64,000 bases of DNA from Clostridiales bacterium. Lineage in GTDB: Bacteria > Bacillota > Clostridia > Christensenellales > Borkfalkiaceae. Of this stretch, positions 52,442-61,201 are shown in pieces. Both the position numbers and the translations under genes were made by a program. The number at the start of each line of letters is the position of its first letter. Position 1 is the first letter of the stretch. The notes under the pieces were generated by a model. The model worked only from the letters and a program-made list of their open reading frames with translations. It was not told the DNA's origin and made no database searches. The stretch spans positions 1-64,000 of the forward strand of contig DPQQ01000005.1 in assembly GCA_003538975.1 (NCBI GenBank). Direction: 5' to 3'.

Positions 52442-53653
52442 TTATAAAAGCGCATCGACCGCCACTTTATGTGTCAATAAATCTTGCATCAGCCCTTGTT
52501 TGATCTGAAGCAACTTTCTTTGATGCGTGTATTCCAAATCAATTTTTTCATCAACAGCAAAAAGTATTTGCGTAATTCTAATCTGCTCATTTCGATCTGG
52601 TCGCTTTATTTGCATTTTATAAAGCACGGCTTGATTAAGATGTTTAATCGTTGATCCGGTTAAATTATTTTGGATAAAGAGCGCAAAACTTCTGTCCGAT
52701 AATAAATAATACAAGTAATCCGTTGTTGTTTTCTGATTAATCGGTCTGATAACAAAAACTCCACTGTTCAGCGTGACTTGGTGCGGGCAATCTTTAACCA
52801 TGGCTGTTTTCCCTATAGTGCCATCTTTCGTAATTAATAAGTCATCATTTTTTAATTGAATGCCTACATCTTGAAAATATCTTTCCAAGGATACATGATA
52901 ACAATTATCCCAATCAATACGCCCGTTATCAAAATCTGTACCTGTTACCAAATATGGTCCTTCATCTATAAATTCGTCTGATCTCAAACCCTGCCAACCT
53001 ATGCGTGCCCTTAACTTAAACAAGTGCTCTATTTGATCAACATCCCACTCAACCGGAATCATGCCCAACGGAGAAGGCTTATATTTATGTGTTTTCGGAG
53101 AACGGATATTGCCGTTTTCATCAATTCCATTTATAAGTAAGTCTTGTAAGAGTCCTTCTTTTATTGCTTTATATTTCTCAATTATCGCTGTCGTTTTATC
53201 TATGGCAATATCAATAGTCGTTAAAATTTCCGCAATTTTTTCTTGCTCTTGCTTATTGGTAGAGAATTGTATTTGTACTTTTGAAAGCTCTTTTTTTTGA
53301 ATGTTAGGCAACCCCGATCCTACGCGTAAACGCATAATATCCGGCTCTTTAAATTTTAAGTATTCGTATAAATACAAAAGGCATATTTCTTTCGATAAAT
53401 TTTTTAAAGCGTAATTGTGTCCACCACTCCAAAATCGAGTGGAATTATATGCAACATATCCACAAGAATTGCCACCCTCACTAATTGAAATTGTATCCGC
53501 CTCTGTGTTCCATTTGTTTAGATAGCCAGACGGATTTTGTCCTCCATTTAAGACGTAGTAATCGCCTTCTTTCTCTAAATGGATTTTTGCCATCTGCTGC
53601 CCTTTGCTCAATAGTGCAAGTTGTGATAATTGTTTTTTTACCCACTCACTCAT
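52442..53653 (-). CDS. hsdS: Type I restriction enzyme specificity subunit
   Basis: 403 residues with two target-recognition domains (about residues 1-140 and 195-355), each followed by a helical spacer with the repeated ending GLLQDLL (near 168-174) and GLMQDLL (near 387-393). This is the usual duplicated HsdS. The first residues overlap hsdM by eight bases. No second hsdS or invertible repeats are seen nearby, so specificity is probably fixed. Confidence 0.95.
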   Translation of the reverse strand: MSEWVKKQLSQLALLSKGQQMAKIHLEKEGDYYVLNGGQNPSGYLNKWNTEADTISISEGGNSCGYVAYNSTRFWSGGHNYALKNLSKEICLLYLYEYLKFKEPDIMRLRVGSGLPNIQKKELSKVQIQFSTNKQEQEKIAEILTTIDIAIDKTTAIIEKYKAIKEGLLQDLLINGIDENGNIRSPKTHKYKPSPLGMIPVEWDVDQIEHLFKLRARIGWQGLRSDEFIDEGPYLVTGTDFDNGRIDWDNCYHVSLERYFQDVGIQLKNDDLLITKDGTIGKTAMVKDCPHQVTLNSGVFVIRPINQKTTTDYLYYLLSDRSFALFIQNNLTGSTIKHLNQAVLYKMQIKRPDRNEQIRITQILFAVDEKIDLEYTHQRKLLQIKQGLMQDLLTHKVAVDALL

Positions 53654-56240
53654 TGATATAGCCCAGCCTTTTTAAGAAATCGTTAAGTTTGCTTTCCGCA
53701 TCCAAACGATCGGAAAGAAGTTGATTAGCTGAAACAAAGTATTTATCGTAAAGATGTTGTATCGATTTAATCGTTTTATCGACCTCGGCTTTTAGGTATT
53801 TTTCAAGTTCAATAAACAGCGCTTCTTTCAACAAGTCCATTATCATGCTTTCGCACTGCGTAGAAGTCAAGCTATCGCGTATAGCATTAAGTTTTTCTTT
53901 TAAGGCGTTGTCCTGTTCTTTATATTTTTTATTAAGATTTCTTATATCTTTTTCGTATTGTGCTATTTGTTTTAAAACAGAGTCGTATGCCTTTCTGTCT
54001 GCGTCGGTCGTTGCCGAGGATTTTAGTGCTTTATAATATTTCTTTGCTTCTTTGGTAGTTATTTCTTTTCCTTCTTCGTCACCATCAAATTCTATTTCTA
54101 TATCTAGTGAAGAAATATACTCCTGCAAGTCTGCCTGTGCAGAAGAAATCTGTGTGTTTAATTCCTCCAACTCAGCAAGTTCTTTTGAAAAATGCTCCTT
54201 GGCGATTTTCTCGTCGCTTACAAGTGCGGGGACAAAGCCTTCTGCGTTTATAGTTTTAAATACGTTTTTAATAGCGATAACTTCTTTTACTGTTACTTTT
54301 GTTTCGCTGTCGCCACTGGTTTCTATTTCTGTCGTTTCACGCACGGTATAGTTATGATCCCACCAATTAGCAAAAACGCCTACGGCTTGATATTTATCAA
54401 GGATCCCGACGGGAACAATTTTTTCTTCAATCAGTTTGGTGTAATTACGTTTGAATTCCTGTATCTGTAAACTATTTTGAACAGATGAAACAGCTGCACC
54501 GGCTTCTGCCCAAAACGATACTGTCGCCTGACGCATGGCATTGTTTGCAGCGGTAACACCATCGTTAGAAAGAATGCATTGTTTAATTTTTGCCTTTGTA
54601 TCACACTTGGACTTAAATTTAAAAAACTCCTCGGTATATTCATCAAACAGATTTTTAGGGTCAATATTATACTTTTTTATAGCCCCGTTGAGTTTTTCAA
54701 CTTCATCTTTAGGAACACCACCCGAAATATGAGCCCTAACATTTTGAGGTTCTTGATCGGGTGAGTTGTCCACATAACGACGAATATTTAAATTTCCATC
54801 ATTCTTTTCTTTATCTAATATTTCAGATATAGGAACTATTCGTGAATATTTAGGTTCTTCTTTGCTGTGTTCGAACACATAAATGATTTTTTCAATATCC
54901 TCGGGTCGTAAGTAATTTTGATTTTTGCCTTCGCCATATTCCGCATCCGCATTTATTATCAATATCTTTCCTGCAAGCTCGGGATTGGTTTCACGCTTGT
55001 TTTTATTGATTACAATAAGGCACGCAGGAATACCCGTGCCGTAAAATAGGTCAGGCGGTAGGCTGATTATAGCTTGTACTATGTCGTTGGGATCGTTTAA
55101 AATCGCTTTCCGAATGTCGCCTTCTTTACCACCTCTAAACAGTACGCCGTGAGGCATAACGGTTATCATCATTCCGTTGTCTTTAAGACTTGCTATCATA
55201 TGTTGTACAAACATAAGGTCCGCTTTCTTTCCGGTTTCGGGCGCCCAACCGTAAAGGAACCTTTCCTGATGCCGCATTTTGTCGTTGCGCTTATAGTTTT
55301 GCGAAAACGGTGGATTTGCTATAACTCTATCAAACCTTTCAACGCCACAGCTGTTTTCAAACGCAGGATTTACGAGCGTATCTTCAAAAGCTATTTTCGC
55401 ATTGGGTATTCCGTGCATAATCATATTCATCTTGCAAATAGACCAAACGCTCGGCTCGTTGTCCTGACCGTAAATTACAAGACGACGTGCGTCCTGTCCC
55501 AACTCCTCTACATAGTGCTTACTTTGTATAAGCATGCCACCGCTTCCGCAGGTAGGGTCATAAACAGTCATGCCTGCTTGCGGTTTTATAATGCGAACCA
55601 TTAATTGAACGACAGGAGCAGGAGTGTAGAATTCGCCGCCTTTTTTACCTGCACTATCGGCAAAGTTTTTAATCATATATTCATAAGCTGCGCCTAAGAT
55701 ATCCGGGAATACAAAGTTTTCGTTCGTTAGTTTATACTTGTTAAAGTGAACGATAAAATCTTGCAAATTGTCATTCGATACTATTTGCTTGTTGTTAACT
55801 TTTTTGGTAAAGTCAATCGATTCAAAAACATTTTTCAAAGAAGCGTTTGAATCTGCGATTGATTTTAATGCGGCGTTAAGTTTCGGAGCAATATTGTTCT
55901 TTAAATGCAGAATGCCTTTAAAAACGTCTTCTCCTTCTTTTTCGGGCTGAATATAATCCTGTTCTGCAAGCGTCCACCGTGCTTTTTTAGGAACAAAGAA
56001 CGTATTGCCGTAACTCTGCGGATCTTCCAGTTCAATAGCAATCTCATCGTCTGTATATCCTTTAGTTTGCAGACTCTTTTTAAGTTTTGCTTGTTCCTGT
56101 TCAAATATGTCCGATAAACGCTTTAAAAATAGCATTCCAAAAATATATTCTTTATACTGGCTTGCGTCCATCTTATTCCTTAAAATGTCAGCAGCTTTTA
56201 ATAAATGGTTTTCTAATTGCGATATGGTAAGTTTGCCCAT
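53646..56240 (-). CDS. hsdM: Type I restriction enzyme M subunit, long C-terminal extension
   Basis: 864 residues, against about 500-550 for most HsdM. The N-terminal helical domain (SQLENHLLKAADILRNKMDASQYKEYIFGMLFLKRLSD), SAM motif I DPTCGSGG near 228-235, and the N6-adenine motif IV NPPF near 309-312 are intact. Residues 680-864 form an extra K/E-rich coiled coil (for example AQADLQEYISSLDIEIEFD, RNLNKKYKEQDNALKEKLNAIRDSL). Long forms exist in a subset of type I systems. Start: ATG behind GGAGAAAAG. Confidence 0.96.
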   Translation of the reverse strand: MGKLTISQLENHLLKAADILRNKMDASQYKEYIFGMLFLKRLSDIFEQEQAKLKKSLQTKGYTDDEIAIELEDPQSYGNTFFVPKKARWTLAEQDYIQPEKEGEDVFKGILHLKNNIAPKLNAALKSIADSNASLKNVFESIDFTKKVNNKQIVSNDNLQDFIVHFNKYKLTNENFVFPDILGAAYEYMIKNFADSAGKKGGEFYTPAPVVQLMVRIIKPQAGMTVYDPTCGSGGMLIQSKHYVEELGQDARRLVIYGQDNEPSVWSICKMNMIMHGIPNAKIAFEDTLVNPAFENSCGVERFDRVIANPPFSQNYKRNDKMRHQERFLYGWAPETGKKADLMFVQHMIASLKDNGMMITVMPHGVLFRGGKEGDIRKAILNDPNDIVQAIISLPPDLFYGTGIPACLIVINKNKRETNPELAGKILIINADAEYGEGKNQNYLRPEDIEKIIYVFEHSKEEPKYSRIVPISEILDKEKNDGNLNIRRYVDNSPDQEPQNVRAHISGGVPKDEVEKLNGAIKKYNIDPKNLFDEYTEEFFKFKSKCDTKAKIKQCILSNDGVTAANNAMRQATVSFWAEAGAAVSSVQNSLQIQEFKRNYTKLIEEKIVPVGILDKYQAVGVFANWWDHNYTVRETTEIETSGDSETKVTVKEVIAIKNVFKTINAEGFVPALVSDEKIAKEHFSKELAELEELNTQISSAQADLQEYISSLDIEIEFDGDEEGKEITTKEAKKYYKALKSSATTDADRKAYDSVLKQIAQYEKDIRNLNKKYKEQDNALKEKLNAIRDSLTSTQCESMIMDLLKEALFIELEKYLKAEVDKTIKSIQHLYDKYFVSANQLLSDRLDAESKLNDFLKRLGYINE

Positions 56241-56305
56241 ACTTTTCTCCTTGCGTCAATTATTAGTTACTGTTGTCCTGTGCGGTTAAATAAGCAATTT
56301 TTAAC

Positions 56306-56509
56306 CTACTCTCTTGTAATATCAACAATATCTTCAATATTACAATCTAATACACTACATATTTTAAGAAGTATGTCCATATGGACTGTTTCATTTCGAC
56401 CGAGCTTTGCCATAGCAGTAGTTGTGATTCCAGTCGCTTTACGTAAATCTTCTTTTTTCATATCCTTATCAATAAGTAGCTTCCATAGCTTTTTATAACT
56501 TGCAGCCAT
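56306..56509 (-). CDS. XRE-family regulator of the defence operon
   Basis: 67 residues, one Cro/CI helix-turn-helix (LIDKDMKKEDLRKATGITTTAMAKLGRNETVHMDILLKICSVLDCNIEDIVDI in pieces), a common short repressor type. It is the first gene after a strong promoter and lies 65 bases before hsdM, so it probably controls the island by feedback. Confidence 0.9.
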   Translation of the reverse strand: MAASYKKLWKLLIDKDMKKEDLRKATGITTTAMAKLGRNETVHMDILLKICSVLDCNIEDIVDITRE

Positions 56510-56539
56510 AATAAAACTCCCTTTTCGATTCTTACGAAT

Positions 56540-56568
56540 ATTATATCATACTTCAAGAAATATATCAA
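56540..56568 (-). promoter_or_regulatory. Main promoter of the defence operon
   Basis: Minus-strand TTGATA (56563-56568), 17-base spacer ending in TGA, TATAAT (56540-56545). The -10 is a perfect extended one. It should drive the XRE gene and probably all genes down to 42663. Confidence 0.8.
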
Positions 56569-56611
56569 GAAAAAATCCAATATTTAGAGAATGGATAAAA
56601 ATTTTATATAC

Positions 56612-56692
56612 TCAAAAGCGGGTTTCCCGCTTGTTGAGAGCGAGCAAAGCGAGCGGAATCGAAATAGTCAAAATCCCGAATTTTGGCTATTT
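56612..56692. other. Hairpin cluster, candidate transfer origin or regulatory RNA
   Basis: AAGCGGG/CCCGCTT (56614-56629), GCGAGC repeats (56640-56655), and a 13-bp hairpin AAATAG-CAAAAT with its complement (56662-56692, one G-T pair). It sits between divergent genes. Such hairpins can act as oriT, terminator or small RNA; nothing decides between them. Confidence 0.35.
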
Positions 56693-56812
56693 CCTTAACC
56701 TGCTTAGGCATCGGAAATTGCCGCAATTTTGGCGAACAATATTAAGTATTTTTCAAACGTAAAAATTATCGAAGGATTTTCGTAATTATGACTATATCTG
56801 TCAACAATAATG

Positions 56813-56821
56813 TGATATTAT
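56813..56821 (+). promoter_or_regulatory. Extended -10 promoter of the sigma-like gene, leaderless
   Basis: TGATATTAT, an extended -10. Six bases separate it from the ATG at 56828, so transcription should begin at the start codon. No convincing -35 is present. Confidence 0.55.
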
Positions 56822-56827
56822 ATCCGT

Positions 56828-57853
56828 ATGGATAAATTAGCGTATCATCTTAATAAAAAGAAAAAGCCTTCTAAAACAGAAGGCAAGTTTCTGTATTACT
56901 ATCCCTGTAACAGCGCAGATAAGGCAAACTATCGTGTCGGGGATAAAAAGTATATCGTTATCGAAGTCACGGAAAACGAATGGGAAGCTCTGCGCGAGTT
57001 GGACAGATTCGAGTACAATAATTGGCATAAAGTCTACCGTCATAACGAGCCGTTCCCCATAGACGAAGAAATGCTTTCTCCACGTGAGCAGCAGAAATGG
57101 ATCAATAAAGAAATTCCGTTTACTACTCTTTCAATCGAGCGGTTGGATAGAGTTCGGGCATTGGGAACATTGACAGTGCAAGAACGCAAAGTATATTGTC
57201 TTTGCGTGGACGACGGACTAACGCAAAAGGACATAGCCGAATATCTCGGCATTACGCAAGGCGCTGTATCTACTACTTTTAATAGGGCAAGAAAAAAGTT
57301 AGATGCTTACAATACAAGTAAGGACAACGCTCCCGACGATATTGTATGGGCGTTATGGAAAATCTTTATGCGCGACTACGAACTGCCGGACTTCCTTGAC
57401 GTGGAAATAGAGTTTGTCATAAGGGGTATTTTCAACGACTTGATTCCGTTCATAAATTGGTTTTACAGTATAGGCGAACTGTGTCGTTACATATTGTGGT
57501 ATTATCTTTTCGATGAAGATAGAATCAGACAAGACATAGAAAAGTATCTTTCAACTGCCACGCAGGAAGAACAAGAATATTTCAAAGACTACTACGGCGA
57601 ACAAGTACCTATTATTCAAGGCGTTTACGTTCGGTTATGCATGGAAGTAAAACGCCGAGAAGCAAATAGATTACAAGACAGCCATAAAGCGATAGACGGC
57701 GTTTATACAGCCGTCGAAAAGATAGCTAAACGCTTGAATCTTTCCGTAGAAGAATGTTTGAAACAAAGGTTATACCCATATCTTGCAGAGAAGCGCAAAA
57801 GACGCTTGAAAGAATTTTATAGGTATTATACGGGCAAGAAACTACACGAATAA
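56828..57853 (+). CDS. Sigma-70 region-4-like regulator of the mobile element
   Basis: 341 residues. Residues 119-165 (LTVQERKVYCLCVDDGLTQKDIAEYLGITQGAVSTTFNRARKKLDAY) form a sigma region-4 type helix-turn-helix. The N-terminal part (residues 1-110) and the long helical C-terminal part (residues 170-341) are not recognised. Region 2 of true sigma factors is not seen, so it may be an activator rather than a sigma factor. It is the first gene of the mobilisation segment. Similar proteins occur in clostridial integrative elements. Confidence 0.6.
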   Translation: MDKLAYHLNKKKKPSKTEGKFLYYYPCNSADKANYRVGDKKYIVIEVTENEWEALRELDRFEYNNWHKVYRHNEPFPIDEEMLSPREQQKWINKEIPFTTLSIERLDRVRALGTLTVQERKVYCLCVDDGLTQKDIAEYLGITQGAVSTTFNRARKKLDAYNTSKDNAPDDIVWALWKIFMRDYELPDFLDVEIEFVIRGIFNDLIPFINWFYSIGELCRYILWYYLFDEDRIRQDIEKYLSTATQEEQEYFKDYYGEQVPIIQGVYVRLCMEVKRREANRLQDSHKAIDGVYTAVEKIAKRLNLSVEECLKQRLYPYLAEKRKRRLKEFYRYYTGKKLHE

Positions 57854-58054
57854 AAATTTTTTAAGAAATTTTATTTTTGATGTAATATTTTAGGCGTTCT
57901 CGTGGCTTATAAGTAGGGAAGGAAATTTTCTTGCACAAGGAAGATTACCGCTAAAACGAAAACTTAATATGGAATGAACAATTCCGTTTAAGGTCGGCTT
58001 TCGTACAGAGAGCCGATTTTGTTTTGCTCTAAATCTAAAAAAGGAGGTGAAAAA
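57854..58054 (+). other. Leader between the sigma-like gene and the MobV-like gene
   Basis: Contains a hairpin GTCGGCTTTC/GAGAGCCGAT followed by TTTTGTTTTG (about 57990-58027), possibly a terminator or a transfer-origin structure, and an AAGGAGGTG ribosome site at 58041-58049. No other gene is seen. Confidence 0.45.
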
Positions 58055-58838
58055 CATAGGCTATTACAGTAATCAAGATTATTCTTGGTTATATCCGAGA
58101 GATAAGCACGCAATAATTTCCGTCCTTACGTTCAGACAACAGGATTTGCCCGCACAGGACGAATACCTTATCGAAGCGCAAGCGGAATATTCTGTTAAAT
58201 GGTTAAAACAAAAATCTGATATATTTCAAACCGAAATTGCCCGCAAGATAGAAATGCTCAACGCACAGTTTCATCCGCGCGGAAAGAATAAAGTAATGGA
58301 ATGTCTGCAATTCGGCGGCAATCATGAGTTTTGGCAAGACTTTCCCGACGAACAGGAGATTGAGGCATACTTCTACCATTGTTATGACTTTGCCGTTGAC
58401 TACATAGGCTTTCTGAAATCAGATAAGAACATTATTTGCGCACTAACCGTGACAGAGCCGAACAGGCGAAATCTTTTCGTGTACTATTTACCTATAACGG
58501 ATAAGTGGAAAGTAAAAGCAATAGGCAACGACAAAAGCGAAAACGGAAACAAGTTGCAACTGCGCGATTCGGAAGGCAACCCGATATACCGAACAAAACG
58601 ATTTATAAGCAAACCGTTATTATGCCATTCCGAGTTTTGGAAGCAACGTGGCAAAGAAATGTCCTACTCTGTTTTGCAAGAGTGCTTTTATCAATCTATA
58701 TCCAAGCGTTACGGCGCAAAGCGCGGAGAAAGTACGTCTTTGCTTAAATACACTACTCCCGAACAGGCAGAGCGTTTTAAGAGATATAAAGACGATGAAT
58801 ACGATATTTTCAAGAATCCCAAAGGAATTTGGGTGTAA
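58055..58838 (+). CDS. MobV-like (plasmid recombination) protein lacking the His triad
   Basis: About 260 residues. The C-terminal part (SYSVLQECFYQSISKRYGAKRGES) matches the MobV/Pre motif LQDxFYxxVGKxxGLxRGE. In the region where MobV relaxases have HxDExTPHxH the text reads ALTVTEPNRRNLFVYYLP, so the metal-binding histidines are missing. The protein is shorter than typical MobV (400 or more). The only GTG (58047) lies inside the ribosome site AAGGAGGTG; eight bases after GGAGG comes ATA at 58055, which may be the real start. It may be a divergent or inactive relaxase. Confidence 0.5.
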
Positions 58839-58842
58839 CCTA

Positions 58843-58883
58843 TTGACAAAACATAAAAAGTATGCTATCGTATATATACGATA
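58843..58883 (+). promoter_or_regulatory. Promoter with palindromic operator for the RHH-like gene
   Basis: TTGACA (58843-58848), 17-base spacer, TATCGT (58866-58871). The -10 is the left half of a perfect 18-base palindrome TATCGTATATATACGATA (58866-58883). A dimeric RHH protein encoded next could bind it. Confidence 0.65.
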
Positions 58884-58903
58884 TTTATTTTACGAGGTGA
58901 TTT

Positions 58904-59191
58904 ATGGTTACACGCAAAGAGGATACACCGAAAAGACTTGCAAGCCGCAAGTATGAGGAAAAGAACAAGGAAAAACGGAAAGCAACAAGCGGTAATTTCC
59001 AGACGATGATACCGCGAGACCTTTTCGAGAAGATCAACGCATTTTTGAAAGAATACGGTTATACCAAAGTGGAGCTGATACAGGCAGGCTATGAAGAACT
59101 GCTTGCTCGGCATGACACGGACTTTGCCAAACTTAAAGACGGTTATGACGACTTCTTCGAGAGTGAGTTGGAACAATTCAAAAAGAGATAA
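58904..59191 (+). CDS. Small ribbon-helix-helix-like DNA-binding protein
   Basis: 95 residues. A basic N-terminus, then NFQTMIPRDLFEKINAFLKEYGYTKVELIQAGYEELLARHD, which fits a strand-helix-helix pattern like that of Arc/CopG proteins. It has an ACGAGGTG ribosome site. The palindrome over its own promoter supports autoregulation. It precedes TnpW and the recombinase and may control them. Confidence 0.55.
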   Translation: MVTRKEDTPKRLASRKYEEKNKEKRKATSGNFQTMIPRDLFEKINAFLKEYGYTKVELIQAGYEELLARHDTDFAKLKDGYDDFFESELEQFKKR

Positions 59192-59319
59192 ACTTAGAAA
59201 TCTATAAGGAGGAATCACGCTATAAATAATGAGAGAACATTGTAGTTATATGGAAAGAGTACATAGTATCCGTTCGGCAAATAGAACATTATATGCCGTA
59301 GCGCATATTGTGTTTGAAA

Positions 59320-59499
59320 TTGGAACAACAAAGAACTGAAACCATTATAGTCGGCAATACCGTCTATACGGTCATTGCCAAAGAAAGAACCGGCGCAACG
59401 AAAACGCCACTCGACATCACACGGAGATTATTGCTTAACCGCAATTCTCAAATAACAGACTCGTCTGCGGGTTGTAACTCAAAAGGAGAAACACTATGA
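59320..59499 (+). CDS. tnpW: TnpW-family transposon protein
   Basis: 59 residues if it starts at the TTG at 59320 (LEQQRTETIIVGNTVYTVIAKERTGATKTPLDITRRLLLNR). The EQQRTET-x-VGNTxYTV motif is that of TnpW proteins next to large serine recombinases. An in-frame ATG at 59308 would add four residues; neither start has a strong ribosome site. The stop overlaps the recombinase start (ATGA). Its role is unknown, perhaps as a recombination accessory factor. Confidence 0.75.
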   Translation: MEQQRTETIIVGNTVYTVIAKERTGATKTPLDITRRLLLNRNSQITDSSAGCNSKGETL

Positions 59500-61118
59500 G
59501 ATTACAATCAACGGACAATAGGCTCATCACTGCCCTCTATTGCCGTCTTTCCCGCGACGACGATTTAGAGGGCGACAGCAACAGTATCAAAAATCAAAAG
59601 ACTATCCTATCCAAGTACGCGCAAGACAAAGGCTTTAATAACGCTTCTTTCTATGTGGACGACGGATATTCGGGAACCAACTTTAATCGTCCCGATTTCC
59701 AAAGACTTATTGGTGACGTGAACGACGGTAAAGTCGGCACGATTATCGTAAAAGATATGAGCCGATTGGGGCGAGATTACCTGAAAGTCGGCGTCTATAC
59801 CGAAATAACTTTTCCCGATGCCGGCGTTCGCTTTATCGCTATTAACGACGGTGTGGACAGTGAAAGTCAACAAGACAACGATTTTACTCCCTTTCGGAAT
59901 ATCATCAACGAATGGTATGCAAAGGATACAAGCAAGAAAATCCGTGCCGTATTCAAAGCGAAAGGAAATTCGGGCAAACATCTATGCACCGTACCGCCAT
60001 TCGGGTATGTCAAAGATAAGGAAGATAATCAAAAATGGCTTGTGGACAAAGAAGCCGCCGAAACGGTGAGAGAAATTTTCGGGCTTTGCATACAAGGTTA
60101 CGGACCGACACAGATTGCAAGGATACTTACGGAACGCAAAATAGATACTCCCGTTCTCCACGCAAAGAAAGTCGGAATTAACTTGCCCGTAAGAGAGAAC
60201 GAATACTCCAACATTTGGGTAACGGAAACGGTTAAAACAATTCTTGCCAATCCGTCCTATCTTGGACACACGGTAAACTTCCGGACAAAGAAGAAATCTT
60301 ATAAATCGAAAAAGAAGATAGACCTTCCGCCTGAAGATTGGGTTGTGTTCAAGAACACACAGGAAGCCATAATAGACCAAGATACTTACGATACTGTTCA
60401 ACGAATAAGGCAGAACAAACGGAGACCGAGCAAAATGGGAGAAATGAGCGTATTTTCGGGGCTTGTATATTGCGCCGATTGCGGAAAGAAAATGTATCTC
60501 TGCCGTTGTACTACAATGCAACAGAAAGAATACTTTAACTGTTCCACTTACCGCAAGAAGTCCAAGAATTTATGTACTTCTCATCAAATCACGGTTGAAG
60601 CGGTAGAACAAATCGTGATTACGGATATTCGCAAAGTTTTATCCTATACCAAAGATCACAAGCAAGAACTTTTGGAACAACTGAGACACAATGCCGAAAT
60701 TAAGAACAAGCAACTGCTATCTTCCCAACGGCGGGAATTGGAGGAAAGCGAACGGCGTATTCTTACGCTCGACAAATTGATACAAGGTTTGTTTGAAGAA
60801 AAGGTTTGCGGCAACCTTACGGACGAGCGGTTCAAAAAACTTACGGCAACTTACGAACAGGAACAAAGCGAATTGACCGAGAAAGTAAAAACGCTTCGGG
60901 TAGAACTATCCGAAGCGAAAGATAAGTTAAAAAACATTGACAGATTTATGTTGCTTGTGGATAAGTACACCGACGTTCCCGAACTTACGTCCGAAATCGT
61001 GCGAGAGTTTATCTATAAGGTAATCGTCCACGAAAAGCAAAAGGTTGACGGACACCGCACGCAAGCCGTAGAAATCATTTATAACTGCATGGGGGCAATA
61101 GACCTCCCGAACAGTTAA
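59496..61118 (+). CDS. tnpX: Large serine recombinase (TnpX/TndX type)
   Basis: 540 residues. The resolvase domain has catalytic Ser19 in ALYCRLSRDDD, NSIKNQK, DDGYSGTNFNRPDFQRL, and KDMSRLGRDYLKVG with the active-site arginines. A recombinase domain (residues 165-275) and a zinc-ribbon (CADCGKKMYLC ... CSTYRKKSKNLC) follow, then a coiled coil (residues 385-495). All parts of an active large serine recombinase are present. It should excise and insert the element without host factors. Confidence 0.96.
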   Translation: MRLQSTDNRLITALYCRLSRDDDLEGDSNSIKNQKTILSKYAQDKGFNNASFYVDDGYSGTNFNRPDFQRLIGDVNDGKVGTIIVKDMSRLGRDYLKVGVYTEITFPDAGVRFIAINDGVDSESQQDNDFTPFRNIINEWYAKDTSKKIRAVFKAKGNSGKHLCTVPPFGYVKDKEDNQKWLVDKEAAETVREIFGLCIQGYGPTQIARILTERKIDTPVLHAKKVGINLPVRENEYSNIWVTETVKTILANPSYLGHTVNFRTKKKSYKSKKKIDLPPEDWVVFKNTQEAIIDQDTYDTVQRIRQNKRRPSKMGEMSVFSGLVYCADCGKKMYLCRCTTMQQKEYFNCSTYRKKSKNLCTSHQITVEAVEQIVITDIRKVLSYTKDHKQELLEQLRHNAEIKNKQLLSSQRRELEESERRILTLDKLIQGLFEEKVCGNLTDERFKKLTATYEQEQSELTEKVKTLRVELSEAKDKLKNIDRFMLLVDKYTDVPELTSEIVREFIYKVIVHEKQKVDGHRTQAVEIIYNCMGAIDLPNS

Positions 61119-61127
61119 GGACAAAAA

Positions 61128-61163
61128 TTATGGAAGCGTAGCCTTTCGACTACGCTTCCATAA
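61128..61163. terminator. Hairpin after the recombinase gene
   Basis: TTATGGAAGCGTAG and its exact complement around an eight-base loop. The T tract is on the minus strand, so it would stop transcription entering the element from the right at least as well as that leaving it. Confidence 0.7.
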
Positions 61164-61166
61164 AAA

Positions 61167-61201
61167 TCCCTATTAAAGACACCCTTTTCGCGTTCCTTTT
61201 T
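61167..61201 (-). repeat. Right terminal inverted repeat of the mobile element
   Basis: On the minus strand: AAAAAGGAACG (61201-61191), GGTGT (about 61183-61179) and ATAGGGA (61173-61167), matching the left end in order and spacing apart from one base. Confidence 0.68.

Larger units (their letters stand above)
42505..61201. mobile_element. About 18.7-kb serine-recombinase mobile element with a defence island
   Basis: Bounded by the imperfect inverted repeats described at 42505-42538 and 61167-61201. The large serine recombinase and TnpW are at the right end, as in Tn4451/Tn5397-like elements. Cargo includes a MobV-like protein, a small RHH-like protein, a sigma-like regulator, a type I restriction system, a Hachiman-like pair, RhuM and an unknown protein. 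Conjugation machinery is absent, so it would be mobilisable rather than self-transferring. The borders are inferred from repeats; an empty site comparison is needed. Confidence 0.65.

Noticed and set aside
58505..58747. Second open frame inside the MobV-like gene
   Set aside because: It overlaps a better-supported frame, lacks a ribosome site and shows no recognisable motif.
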